Source: Chloroflexota bacterium
GTDB taxonomy: Bacteria > Chloroflexota > Dehalococcoidia > SM23-28-2 > RBG-16-64-32
Assembly (NCBI GenBank): GCA_022560365.1
Contig: JADFTG010000110.1
Coordinates: 1-5,254, forward strand
DNA: 5,254 bases
Direction: 5' to 3'
Every line of letters begins with the position of its first letter. The first letter of the stretch is position 1. The position numbers were made by a program, and so were the translations under genes. The notes under the pieces are model-generated. The model made no database searches. It was given only the letters and a program-made list of their open reading frames with translations, and had not been told where the DNA came from. Shown piece by piece: positions 1 to 5,254 of this stretch.

Positions 1-429
1 CGCGACGCTGTCCTCGCTGCCTGCGATGGCGCCCACGCCCTGATCATGGCCGCGGCTGTCGCGGATTTTCAGCCGGCCGAACCGGTGGGTGAGAAGATCA
101 AGCGCAAAGGGCGCGAGTCGCTCTCGCTGCACCTGGTGCCGACGCCGGACATCCTCGCCGAGGTGGGCCGGCCGCAGGGGCTCGTGAAGGTCGGCTTCGC
201 GGCGGAGAGCCAGGATCTGCTGGCGAATGCGAAGGCGAAGATCGACTCGAAGGGCCTCGACCTGATCGTGGCCAACGACATCACCGCCAGCGACGCCGGT
301 TTCAGCGTCGACACCAACCGCGTGCTGGTGATCGACAGTAATGGTGAGCAAGAGGAGTGGCCGCTAATGACTAAATACGAGGTCGCGTGGCGTATACTCG
401 ACAGGGTTCACAAGCTAATCGAGGCCTAA
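1..429 (+). CDS. coaBC: Phosphopantothenoylcysteine decarboxylase / phosphopantothenate-cysteine ligase, C-terminal part (5' end outside window)
   Basis: The frame is open from the first base to the TAA at 427-429, giving the last 142 residues of a protein that begins left of the window. The visible part is the CoaB (ligase) half, which activates 4'-phosphopantothenate with CTP and joins it to cysteine; the missing N-terminal CoaC half would decarboxylate the product to 4'-phosphopantetheine in coenzyme A synthesis. Recognisable CoaB motifs, numbered from the first visible residue, are IMAAAVADF (15-23), the basic KIKR (32-35), TPDIL (48-52), VGFAAES (64-70) and DLIVAND (87-93), followed by the usual FSVDTNRV stretch and a closing helix containing KYEVAWRILD. 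An internal ATG at 46 is not the start, because conserved CoaB sequence lies upstream of it. The protein is cytoplasmic. The next gene begins one base after the stop. The family call is secure; whether the CoaC half is fused upstream cannot be seen. Confidence 0.95.
   Translation, partial: RDAVLAACDGAHALIMAAAVADFQPAEPVGEKIKRKGRESLSLHLVPTPDILAEVGRPQGLVKVGFAAESQDLLANAKAKIDSKGLDLIVANDITASDAGFSVDTNRVLVIDSNGEQEEWPLMTKYEVAWRILDRVHKLIEA
421..424 (+). promoter_or_regulatory. Shine-Dalgarno of the methyltransferase gene, inside the end of coaBC
   Basis: GAGG lies six bases before the ATG at 431 and overlaps the last sense codons of coaBC. With a one-base gap between stop and start (TAATATG), ribosomes finishing coaBC are well placed to restart. 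This supports the ATG at 431 as the true start. Confidence 0.6.
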
Positions 430-430
430 T

Positions 431-1261
431 ATGGCATCCACCGCAGAAACGGGACACACCGGCTTCACGCTGGACAAGTTCGCGCAGCACCCCTTCTATC
501 ATGAGGTAAACAAGCGCCTCGTTGCCCTCACCCAGCTCGCGAAGGGCCAGCGGGTCGTCGACCTCGGAGCGGGCACCGGGGCGGTCACAAGGTTGATCGT
601 GCAGGAGGTGGCGAACCACGAGGCGGAAGTGATCGCCGTCGAGCCGTCGGAGACCGCGCTTGAGGTCGCAAAGCGCAACCTGGAGGAGTTCCGGGGCGCC
701 CTCGTCCGCTTCATCCAGGGCGGCGCTGAGATGCTCACCCAGCTCGTGAAGAAGCCGGTGGACGCCATCTTCTTCTGCAACGCCATCCACCTGGTGGAGG
801 AGAAGGACCAGGTCCTGCACGAGATCCTGCAGACGCTGCGGGAGGACGGCACGTTCTCCTTCAATACTTCGTTCTACCTGGGCGCAGAGCCGCCTGAGGC
901 CGAGCTGTTCTACCGCCGGTGGATGATGAAGGCCCTGCGCGTGCTCAAGAAGGAGTATGGCCTGTCCCCGGACAAGACCCGCGCTGAGGCTCGCCACCGG
1001 TTGACCGAGGACGAATACGTGGCGCTGCTGAACTCCAACGGCTTCAAGGTGCGCGACAAAGAAGTCGTGAGGGTCCAGGTGCCGCTCAGCGGGTTCGAAG
1101 CGATCAGTGAGTACAGTCTCTGGATCGAGGGCGTGCTGCCGGGCGTCCCGCTGGAGGCCGGCGCGTATGCGCTCGCGAAGGGCGCTCGTTTGGCGTTCGA
1201 AGAGCTTGGCATTACGGAATCGCCCCGCAACTGGCTGCTCGTTGTAGCGAGCCGGGCGTAG
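431..1261 (+). CDS. Class I SAM-dependent methyltransferase, substrate unknown
   Basis: This 276-residue protein has a Rossmann-type methyltransferase core. Glycine-rich motif I is VVDLGAGTG (42-50), which binds S-adenosylmethionine. The acidic residue closing strand 2 is E71 in VIAVEPS, expected to contact the ribose hydroxyls. Motif IV lies in DAIFFCNAIHLVEEK (111-125), and a strand-type segment FSFNTSFY (142-149) follows. Residues about 155-265 form a mostly helical region beyond the minimal core, probably lining the acceptor pocket. It resembles the UbiE/Methyltransf_11 and _25 type of small-molecule enzymes, but these motifs do not fix the substrate. No signal peptide or membrane segment is seen, so it is probably cytoplasmic. 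It sits one base after coaBC with its Shine-Dalgarno inside that gene, so the two are very likely cotranscribed and coupled. The class is sure; any link to coenzyme A metabolism is only suggested by position. Confidence 0.88.
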   Translation: MASTAETGHTGFTLDKFAQHPFYHEVNKRLVALTQLAKGQRVVDLGAGTGAVTRLIVQEVANHEAEVIAVEPSETALEVAKRNLEEFRGALVRFIQGGAEMLTQLVKKPVDAIFFCNAIHLVEEKDQVLHEILQTLREDGTFSFNTSFYLGAEPPEAELFYRRWMMKALRVLKKEYGLSPDKTRAEARHRLTEDEYVALLNSNGFKVRDKEVVRVQVPLSGFEAISEYSLWIEGVLPGVPLEAGAYALAKGARLAFEELGITESPRNWLLVVASRA

Positions 1262-1300
1262 GGCCGACGCCGGCCCGTCCCACAAGGCCGGCCGCCCGGC
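1261..1300. terminator. Pair of GC-rich hairpins in a convergent intergenic gap, possible bidirectional terminator
   Basis: The plus-strand methyltransferase and the minus-strand transglutaminase-like gene converge here with 40 bases between their stop codons. The first hairpin has a perfect six-base stem, GGGCCG (1261-1266) with CGGCCC (1271-1276) and an ACGC loop, starting on the last base of the TAG stop. The second has a five-base stem, GCCGG (1287-1291) with CCGGC (1296-1300) and a four-base loop. Neither is followed by a T-run on either strand, so this is not a classical intrinsic terminator. Position suggests transcript ending or mRNA 3'-end protection, but stems this short can arise by chance in GC-rich DNA. 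Confidence 0.35.
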
Positions 1301-1301
1301 G

Positions 1302-1856
1302 CTAGGTGGTCTCGTCCCGGCGCCACTCCTCGAAACGGCGCGCCATCGCCGCCAGCACCCGGTCCCGGACCTCACGCTCGCCCGCCCGGTAGAGCCGGCG
1401 GCGCAGGGCCTCCTTGGCCTCACGCAGGGCTTCGCGCGGCGCAACCCAGCACGATGCGCCCTCGCCCACCGCGATCAGCATGTCGCCTGCTCCGTCCCAG
1501 TCCAGCGTGCCCGGCAGCCCTTGTGCGATGAGTGGTGGATCCCAGGTGACGTCGACCCGCAGCGGCCCGGCCCACGGCGTCTGCACGGTCAACAGCTCGT
1601 GGACCTCCTGCAGGCCCGCACCCGGCGCGATCTCCGAGTCTTCCACCAGCGCCGGAGGCACGAGAGGGCCGAGCACGAACATCGGTGCCGATTCGATGCC
1701 GATCGCACGCAACTCTTCCGCTAGCAGTACGTGCTTCGAAGCACAGCTGCCCGCGCCGTTCCGGCGGCACGAAGCAGCGTCCGGGGGCGCGGGCCAGGCG
1801 TACGGCATCGCCTGCACCACACTCACGAGCTCGACGGCGCGCAGACGGTCATCCAC
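1302..1856 (-). CDS. Small transglutaminase-like (Cys-His-Asp) protein
   Basis: This 184-residue protein has the three signatures of the transglutaminase-like fold in order: a nucleophile motif GSCASKH with C38, followed by the helix VLLAEELRAIGI; a histidine at H86 in EVHELL; and an aspartate at D102 in RVDVTWDPP. The last two sit on neighbouring strands, as expected for the triad. The fold is shared by transglutaminases, some cysteine proteases, peptide N-glycanases and arylamine N-acetyltransferases, so peptide hydrolysis and acyl transfer are both possible. The C-terminus (about 139-184) is a charged helical segment. No signal peptide is seen. The start is GTG at 1856 behind a weak GGCGG; the ATG at 1864 is in another frame and quickly hits a stop. 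The gene follows pepA by 38 bases on the same strand and shows no promoter of its own. The fold call is fairly firm, the activity unknown, and the start moderately uncertain. Confidence 0.78.
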   Translation of the reverse strand: MDDRLRAVELVSVVQAMPYAWPAPPDAASCRRNGAGSCASKHVLLAEELRAIGIESAPMFVLGPLVPPALVEDSEIAPGAGLQEVHELLTVQTPWAGPLRVDVTWDPPLIAQGLPGTLDWDGAGDMLIAVGEGASCWVAPREALREAKEALRRRLYRAGEREVRDRVLAAMARRFEEWRRDETT

Positions 1857-1894
1857 GCCGCCATTGTAGTTGACGGCCGGGCGGAGGCGGTGCG

Positions 1895-3406
1895 TTAGCG
1901 CCGGGGCGCCCGGGCGAGCACGAAGTTGATCAGCGTGCGCGTTGGTATGCCTGTCGAGCCCTTTACCCAGAGGCCGCTGTCCTTGCTGGACTCGTCGGTG
2001 CCGGCCATGTCGATGTGTGCCCAGGGCGTGTCCTCAGCGAAGAAGTGCAGGAACTTCGCGGCGCTGATCGCCCCGCCGCCCCGCGCGCCCGTGTTCTTGA
2101 TGTCCGCGATGGTGCTCTTCAGGCCCTCGCGGTACTCATCGATCAGCGGGAAGCGCCACATCAGCTCGCCGGACCGCTCGCCCGCGCTGGTGATCTGCTC
2201 GGCGAGCGCGTCGTCCGTCGCGAAGAAGCCGGTTGCGCGATTGCCCAGCGCGATCATCATCGCACCGGTCAGGGTCGCCACGTCGATGATCGGTGAGAGC
2301 TTCTCCTGGCGCGCGTAGCAGATGGCGTCGGCCAGGATCAGGCGGCCCTCGGCGTCCGTGTTGATGACCTCGATCGTCTTGCCGTTCATGGCCCGCAGGA
2401 CGTCTCCCGGCCGGATCGCGCTGCCGGACGGCATGTTCTCCGCCGTCGGCACGATTCCCGTGACGTTGATTCGCGGCTTCAGCTTGCCTAGCGCCCACAT
2501 CGTGGCGATGACCGCGCCGCCGCCTGACATGTCGCCCTTCATCGCCTCCATGCCGGCCGCCGGCTTGATCGAGATGCCGCCTGAGTCGAACGTGATGCCC
2601 TTGCCCAGGAGGCCCAGCGTCTTCTTCGTTCGCTTGTCGCCCCGGTAGCGCATGATCACGAGGCGTGGCCGCCGCGCCGATCCCGCGCCGACGCCGAGCA
2701 GCGCGCCCATCCCCAGCTTCTTGAGCTGGGCGTCGTCCAGGACCTCGCAGTCGATACCGGCCTGGGCGCAGAGCTTCGCCGCCCGTTTCGCCAGCTCTGT
2801 CGGTGGTAGCTCGTTGCCGGGCTCGTTCGCCATGTCGCGCGTGAGGTTGGCGGCGGCGGCCATCGTCTGGCCGCGCTCGGCTCCCCGCTCGATGGCGCGC
2901 AGCTTTCGCCGGTCGGACTCGACGATCGTCAGCGTTTCGATCTCACCGAACGAGGGGTCATCGTCGCCGCTCTTGTACTTGCGGAAGCGGTACTCGCCCA
3001 TCAGCGCGCCCTCAGCGATCGCCTGCGCGCAGTCCGCCGTCTCCAGCCCGGCGATGCCAGCGCCGTGGACGATGGTAGAGACCGTCCTGGCGCCGGTCAT
3101 CCGGGCGCGCCTGAGGGCGGTGCCCATCAGGTTGCGGATCACGTTCAGGTTGAACGAGTCCTGCTTGCCCAGTCCGGCGACGATGACGCGCGGCGACGGC
3201 ATTCGCCCGAGCGTGTGGACGAGCGTCGCCTCGCCGGTCTTGCCCTTGATCTCGCCTTCACTGATGAGGGCGCTGATGCCGCCCCCAAGCGCGGCATCGA
3301 CGGCGCCCGTCGCGCCGCCGGGGCTTGTCACGCCCTGGAACAGGTTGACGATGATCGCCTTCGCGTCGTGCTGCGTGATATCTTCGATCTCGACTTTAAT
3401 CTTCAC
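1895..3406 (-). CDS. pepA: Leucyl aminopeptidase, M17 family (cytosol aminopeptidase)
   Basis: This enzyme removes N-terminal residues from peptides using two metal ions; family members are cytoplasmic hexamers. Numbered from the GTG start, the protein has 503 residues, normal for the family. The catalytic domain shows GKGITFDSGG with K269 and D274, then K281, D292 in KGDMSGGGA, and the M17 signature NTDAEGRL with D351, E353 and R355. These match the known metal ligands and catalytic Lys/Arg residues of bovine and E. coli leucyl aminopeptidases, so it should be active. The N-terminal third is the less conserved macro-like domain. The frame could extend to a TTG at 3475, but GTG at 3406 is preferred: it has an AAGGAG six bases upstream, and the TTG lies inside the -35 element of the likely promoter. 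The transglutaminase-like gene follows 38 bases downstream. E. coli PepA also binds DNA; nothing here tests that. Confidence 0.96.
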   Translation of the reverse strand: MKIKVEIEDITQHDAKAIIVNLFQGVTSPGGATGAVDAALGGGISALISEGEIKGKTGEATLVHTLGRMPSPRVIVAGLGKQDSFNLNVIRNLMGTALRRARMTGARTVSTIVHGAGIAGLETADCAQAIAEGALMGEYRFRKYKSGDDDPSFGEIETLTIVESDRRKLRAIERGAERGQTMAAAANLTRDMANEPGNELPPTELAKRAAKLCAQAGIDCEVLDDAQLKKLGMGALLGVGAGSARRPRLVIMRYRGDKRTKKTLGLLGKGITFDSGGISIKPAAGMEAMKGDMSGGGAVIATMWALGKLKPRINVTGIVPTAENMPSGSAIRPGDVLRAMNGKTIEVINTDAEGRLILADAICYARQEKLSPIIDVATLTGAMMIALGNRATGFFATDDALAEQITSAGERSGELMWRFPLIDEYREGLKSTIADIKNTGARGGGAISAAKFLHFFAEDTPWAHIDMAGTDESSKDSGLWVKGSTGIPTRTLINFVLARAPRR

Positions 3407-3412
3407 GTCGTA

Positions 3413-3418
3413 CTCCTT
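3413..3418 (-). promoter_or_regulatory. Shine-Dalgarno deciding the pepA start
   Basis: On the minus strand AAGGAG (within GGAAGGAG) is followed by six bases and then GTG at 3406. It is the only strong ribosome binding site near the N-terminus and gives a protein of standard M17 length. Confidence 0.8.
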
Positions 3419-3446
3419 CCGGCGGGCGTGTTCCTTCTGAGCGTCG

Positions 3447-3475
3447 ATAATAGCGGCCAGCGGAGCGGCGGGCAA
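3447..3475 (-). promoter_or_regulatory. Sigma70-type promoter for pepA and the downstream gene
   Basis: On the minus strand TTGCCC (3475-3470; four of six match TTGACA) is separated by exactly 17 bases from TATTAT (3452-3447; five of six match TATAAT). Transcription would start near 3440, leaving a leader of about 35 bases before the GTG at 3406. It lies in the 94-base gap after the Tad-like gene, where no terminator is evident. The spacer is unusually rich in CCGCT repeats. Confidence 0.6.
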
Positions 3476-3500
3476 AGGAGCGGTGAGGCGACGCGCGGGG

Positions 3501-4784
3501 CTAGACGACGAGCCTGACGCCGTCGGGGACGTCGATCGTGGCGCCGTTGTCGAAGACGATTATCGTGTCGGTAGTGCCGCCGGTCGAAAACTTGTCGACG
3601 ACGAACTGGAAGCTTGTGGTCGCAGTGCCCTGGTAAGTGACGGTTGCACCCACCGCGTAGACTATGCCCCAATTGTTCACGGTGGCGGTGCCGTGGATCT
3701 CGAGGTTGTTCGTGTTGCTCCGGTTCTGGAAGATGATGACGCCCGTGTAGGTGCCCGACGTCGGCGCCATCAGTACAAGATCGGCAGTACCGCTCAGATC
3801 CACGGAGCCCTGGTCGATGTAGAACATGGTCTCGTTCGTGGTCAGGTTGGCTCCGCCGTTGACTTGCAGGCCGCTTCCCTGCAGCGTGACCTCACCACCT
3901 TCGAACGTCGCCGACACGTTGCCGTTGAGATGGATGCCGCCCGTGATCAGGTAGTTGCCGGCCGCGAAGGTGAAGTTCGAGCCACCCTGGGGATTGATCT
4001 GGCAGTTGTAGACGCCCGGCTGCAGGGTGTGAGTCCCATTGTCTGGACACGGCAGCGCGGGTGGTTCCGTGGGGGGAATCGGCACCGGCAGGTAGCTGAG
4101 CGGATCCAGGATCGGCGCATAGGGATGCGTGCATGCCGGCGTCAACGACGCGCCGCCGGTGAGCTGGCAGCCGCCGACGACGTCGATGGCTGCCGCGGTT
4201 ATATCAACTGTTCCGTTGGCACCGAGTGAGTTGACCGAGCAGCTCGAATTGGACCAGATGCCGGCGTCCTCAACGTCGATCGTAACGTTACCGATGAGCG
4301 CGATGGTATCGCAGTCCGTCTCGTTGAGTGCGATTATCGCGTAGTCGGCGAGGCCGGGCTCCCTGCAGGCCACGGCTACCGCGTCGCTGTTCAGGACGTC
4401 AAACCCGGCGACGCTGCTGAACATGGCGGAACGGGTACGGGACACGAACACACTTATGCAGCCAGGATTGGCTGCGTACGGGCCGCTCGTCGGAGGTGAC
4501 TCGACCACCAGGCCGTCGCCGGCTCGGTCGAAGTTGTTCAGCGCGACATACGTGGTAGCCACCTGTTCGGCTGCGGACCCTGTATCTCCGGCCGCCAGCA
4601 CCGTCGCCCCGGCCAGTGCGGCAGCGTCGGCAGCCGCCTGCCCTGCGGCACGGTCGCGGACGACGAGGCCGAGGTCGATGACGAGGGCAACGGACATCGC
4701 CAGTACCGTCATCATGAAAGCGGTCAAGATGAGTATCTGGCCGTGAGAGTCTTCCACCCCGCGAGAGCCTTCCGTTTGCTGCAA
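3501..4784 (-). CDS. TadE/TadG-like exported pilus-assembly-related protein with beta-rich C-terminal region
   Basis: With a TTG start this is a 427-residue protein (433 if the ATG at 4802 is used). Residues about 15-60 match the N-terminal Tad/TadE-G signature: GQILILT, a membrane helix to about residue 38, then VIDLGLVVRDR and an alanine-rich AADAAALAGA helix. Such proteins are anchored by this helix with the rest outside the cytoplasm, and act with Flp/Tad pilus systems. A middle region (about 60-260) holds all eight cysteines and a proline-rich stretch (about 222-246) that looks like a linker. The C-terminus (about 255-427) is rich in Gly, Asn, Thr and Val, with short repeating strands such as GNYLITGGIHLNG and the APTSGTYTG segment seen in other TadG-like proteins; a beta-helix or beta-solenoid is likely. 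No other tad genes (ATPase, TadB/C, secretin, prepilin) are visible. The TTG start is preferred because a full AGGAGG lies eight bases before it. Confidence 0.82.
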   Translation of the reverse strand: MQQTEGSRGVEDSHGQILILTAFMMTVLAMSVALVIDLGLVVRDRAAGQAAADAAALAGATVLAAGDTGSAAEQVATTYVALNNFDRAGDGLVVESPPTSGPYAANPGCISVFVSRTRSAMFSSVAGFDVLNSDAVAVACREPGLADYAIIALNETDCDTIALIGNVTIDVEDAGIWSNSSCSVNSLGANGTVDITAAAIDVVGGCQLTGGASLTPACTHPYAPILDPLSYLPVPIPPTEPPALPCPDNGTHTLQPGVYNCQINPQGGSNFTFAAGNYLITGGIHLNGNVSATFEGGEVTLQGSGLQVNGGANLTTNETMFYIDQGSVDLSGTADLVLMAPTSGTYTGVIIFQNRSNTNNLEIHGTATVNNWGIVYAVGATVTYQGTATTSFQFVVDKFSTGGTTDTIIVFDNGATIDVPDGVRLVV

Positions 4785-4792
4785 TGAAGAAT

Positions 4793-4798
4793 CCTCCT
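4793..4798 (-). promoter_or_regulatory. Shine-Dalgarno favouring a TTG start for the Tad-like gene
   Basis: On the minus strand a complete AGGAGG is followed by eight bases and a TTG at 4784. The in-frame ATG at 4802 lies upstream of this site and has no purine-rich sequence at the right distance in front of it. The choice changes only the first six residues. Confidence 0.65.
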
Positions 4799-4843
4799 GC
4801 ATTGTGTCAACCGAGCCCTTTCGGCCTGTACCGCGAGCAGAGG

Positions 4844-4852
4844 GCTATAACA
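4844..4852 (-). promoter_or_regulatory. Possible extended -10 promoter for the Tad-like gene
   Basis: On the minus strand TGTTATAGC (4852-4844) fits an extended -10 element, TGn followed by TATAGC, four of six matching TATAAT. No good -35 lies at the normal distance: a TTGCCA nearby is only 13 bases away. Transcription would begin near 4837, about 50 bases before the TTG start. It is the best candidate in the 246-base gap but weak. Confidence 0.3.
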
Positions 4853-4908
4853 AATATGACGCTGGCAACGGGCGTTCGTGTGCCGGGACTGGTAAATGTT
4901 GGGTGTAC

Positions 4909-4924
4909 GTCGTGACGCCACGAC
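4909..4924. repeat. Perfect inverted repeat in the intergenic region
   Basis: GTCGTG (4909-4914) and CACGAC (4919-4924) form a perfect six-base palindrome around an ACGC centre. It lies about 105 bases after the stop of the basic-tailed gene and about 60 bases upstream of the candidate -10 of the Tad-like gene. It could be a protein-binding site or a small hairpin at a transcript end; no T-run follows on the minus strand. Apart from this palindrome and the promoter candidate, I see nothing else I can support in the 4785-5030 gap. Confidence 0.35.
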
Positions 4925-5030
4925 AGCGTTTGGCGTACCCGTGCGCTATCGGTTGATCGGGACCTGGGTGGGGCCGCGGACCAACGGTAACCAGTTCCCC
5001 GCGTCAGGATCGGTTCTGAGGCGGGCGTAT

Positions 5031-5254
5031 CTACTTGGTGTCGCGCTTAGTACGGCGCTTGGTCGTGCTGCCGTTGTTGCGAGTGCTGCGGCGGGTCGGC
5101 TTCTTCGCGGCCGCTGGCCTGGCCTCCGCACTCGCCGGCGGCTTTAGCGCCTCGATGAGACCTTCCGGGTCCTCCACTGAGATGGCGATGCGGTTCATCG
5201 GCAGGATGCCCCAGGCGCGGGAGCGGCTCTCGAAGCTGACCTCGACGACGTTTC
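5031..5254 (-). CDS. C-terminal part of an unrecognised protein with a strongly basic tail (5' end outside window)
   Basis: A minus-strand frame is open from the right edge to TAG at 5031-5033 and gives 73 residues with no start codon needed inside the window. The first part (about 1-36) looks folded: alternating strands NVVEVSFESRSRAWGILPM and NRIAISVEDP, then an acidic helix EGLIEAL. The strand-strand-helix ending recalls the end of bacterial PH-like domains, but this is a pattern impression only. Residues 37-73 are a low-complexity tail with 13 Lys/Arg, plus Ala, Pro and Thr/Ser, containing TRRSTR, TKRRTKR and ending DTK. Such tails are usually disordered and can bind nucleic acid or acidic membrane surfaces. 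The coding reading is supported by the abrupt change from a structured, GC-rich frame to a clean stop, and by same-strand position upstream of the Tad-like gene. I do not recognise the family. Confidence 0.6.
   Translation of the reverse strand, partial: NVVEVSFESRSRAWGILPMNRIAISVEDPEGLIEALKPPASAEARPAAAKKPTRRSTRNNGSTTKRRTKRDTK

Noticed and set aside
371..1444. Open minus-strand frame of 357 codons covering the whole methyltransferase gene
   Set aside because: It is antisense to a gene with clear methyltransferase motifs, its translation is Arg/Leu/Gly-rich low-complexity with no family motif, and it also runs into the transglutaminase-like gene. GC-rich genes commonly leave such stop-free shadows.
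2652..3440. Open plus-strand frame of 262 codons antisense to pepA
   Set aside because: It lies opposite well-conserved M17 sequence, is Ser/Pro/Arg-rich without recognisable motifs and has no ribosome binding site I could support.
3483..4229. Open plus-strand frame of 248 codons antisense to the Tad-like gene
   Set aside because: It is a shadow of the real minus-strand gene, which has the Tad signature, a membrane helix and a strong Shine-Dalgarno.
4805..4810. Perfect TTGACA on the minus strand just before the ATG at 4802
   Set aside because: As a -35 it would put the -10 inside the start of the coding region, where only poor matches (such as TTCATT) exist, and the transcript would begin after the preferred start codon.
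4785..5030. Possible tRNA or small RNA gene in the longest intergenic stretch
   Set aside because: I looked for cloverleaf stems and a T-loop consensus on both strands and found only short scattered stems.
4896..5147. Plus-strand frame of 83 codons in the right intergenic region
   Set aside because: No supporting ribosome binding site or motif; more than half of it is antisense to the basic-tailed partial gene.
1..5254. A new defence, mobile or CRISPR-like system
   Set aside because: No transposase, integrase, nuclease, helicase, toxin pair or repeat array is visible; gene content is housekeeping plus one exported Tad-like protein.

Overview
The window is GC-rich bacterial chromosome with densely packed genes. 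It holds four complete genes and two genes cut by the window edges. Gene content is mostly housekeeping: coenzyme A synthesis, a methyltransferase, and an M17 leucyl aminopeptidase. Alongside these are a small transglutaminase-like protein and a TadE/TadG-type exported pilus-assembly-related protein. GC-rich codon use, GTG and TTG starts with good Shine-Dalgarno sequences, and this gene mix suggest an environmental bacterium. A Chloroflexota-like (Dehalococcoidia/SAR202-type) source is my impression only; nothing in the sequence proves it.

Layout. The left third (1-1261) is read on the plus strand: the end of coaBC, then a class I SAM-dependent methyltransferase that starts one base after the coaBC stop, with its ribosome binding site inside the last coaBC codons. 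A 40-base convergent gap (1262-1301) holds two small GC-rich hairpins. Everything to the right is read on the minus strand. In transcription order these are: a gene entering from the right edge that ends at 5031 in a very basic tail; a 246-base intergenic stretch with a palindrome and a weak promoter candidate; the Tad-like gene (4784-3501); a 94-base gap with a convincing sigma70-type promoter; pepA (3406-1895); and a transglutaminase-like gene (1856-1302).

How the genes may work together. coaBC and the methyltransferase look translationally coupled, but no shared pathway is evident. pepA and the transglutaminase-like gene probably form a two-gene unit driven by the promoter at 3447-3475; both belong to families that act on peptides or proteins. 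The Tad-like protein has no other tad/flp genes beside it here. I see no mobile element, CRISPR array, tRNA, rRNA or defence cassette, and no clear new multi-gene system. The most useful points are two corrected start sites (pepA and the Tad-like gene), the orphan Tad-like protein with a cysteine-containing middle and a beta-rich C-terminus, and the basic-tailed partial gene at the right edge, which has no start codon in the window.
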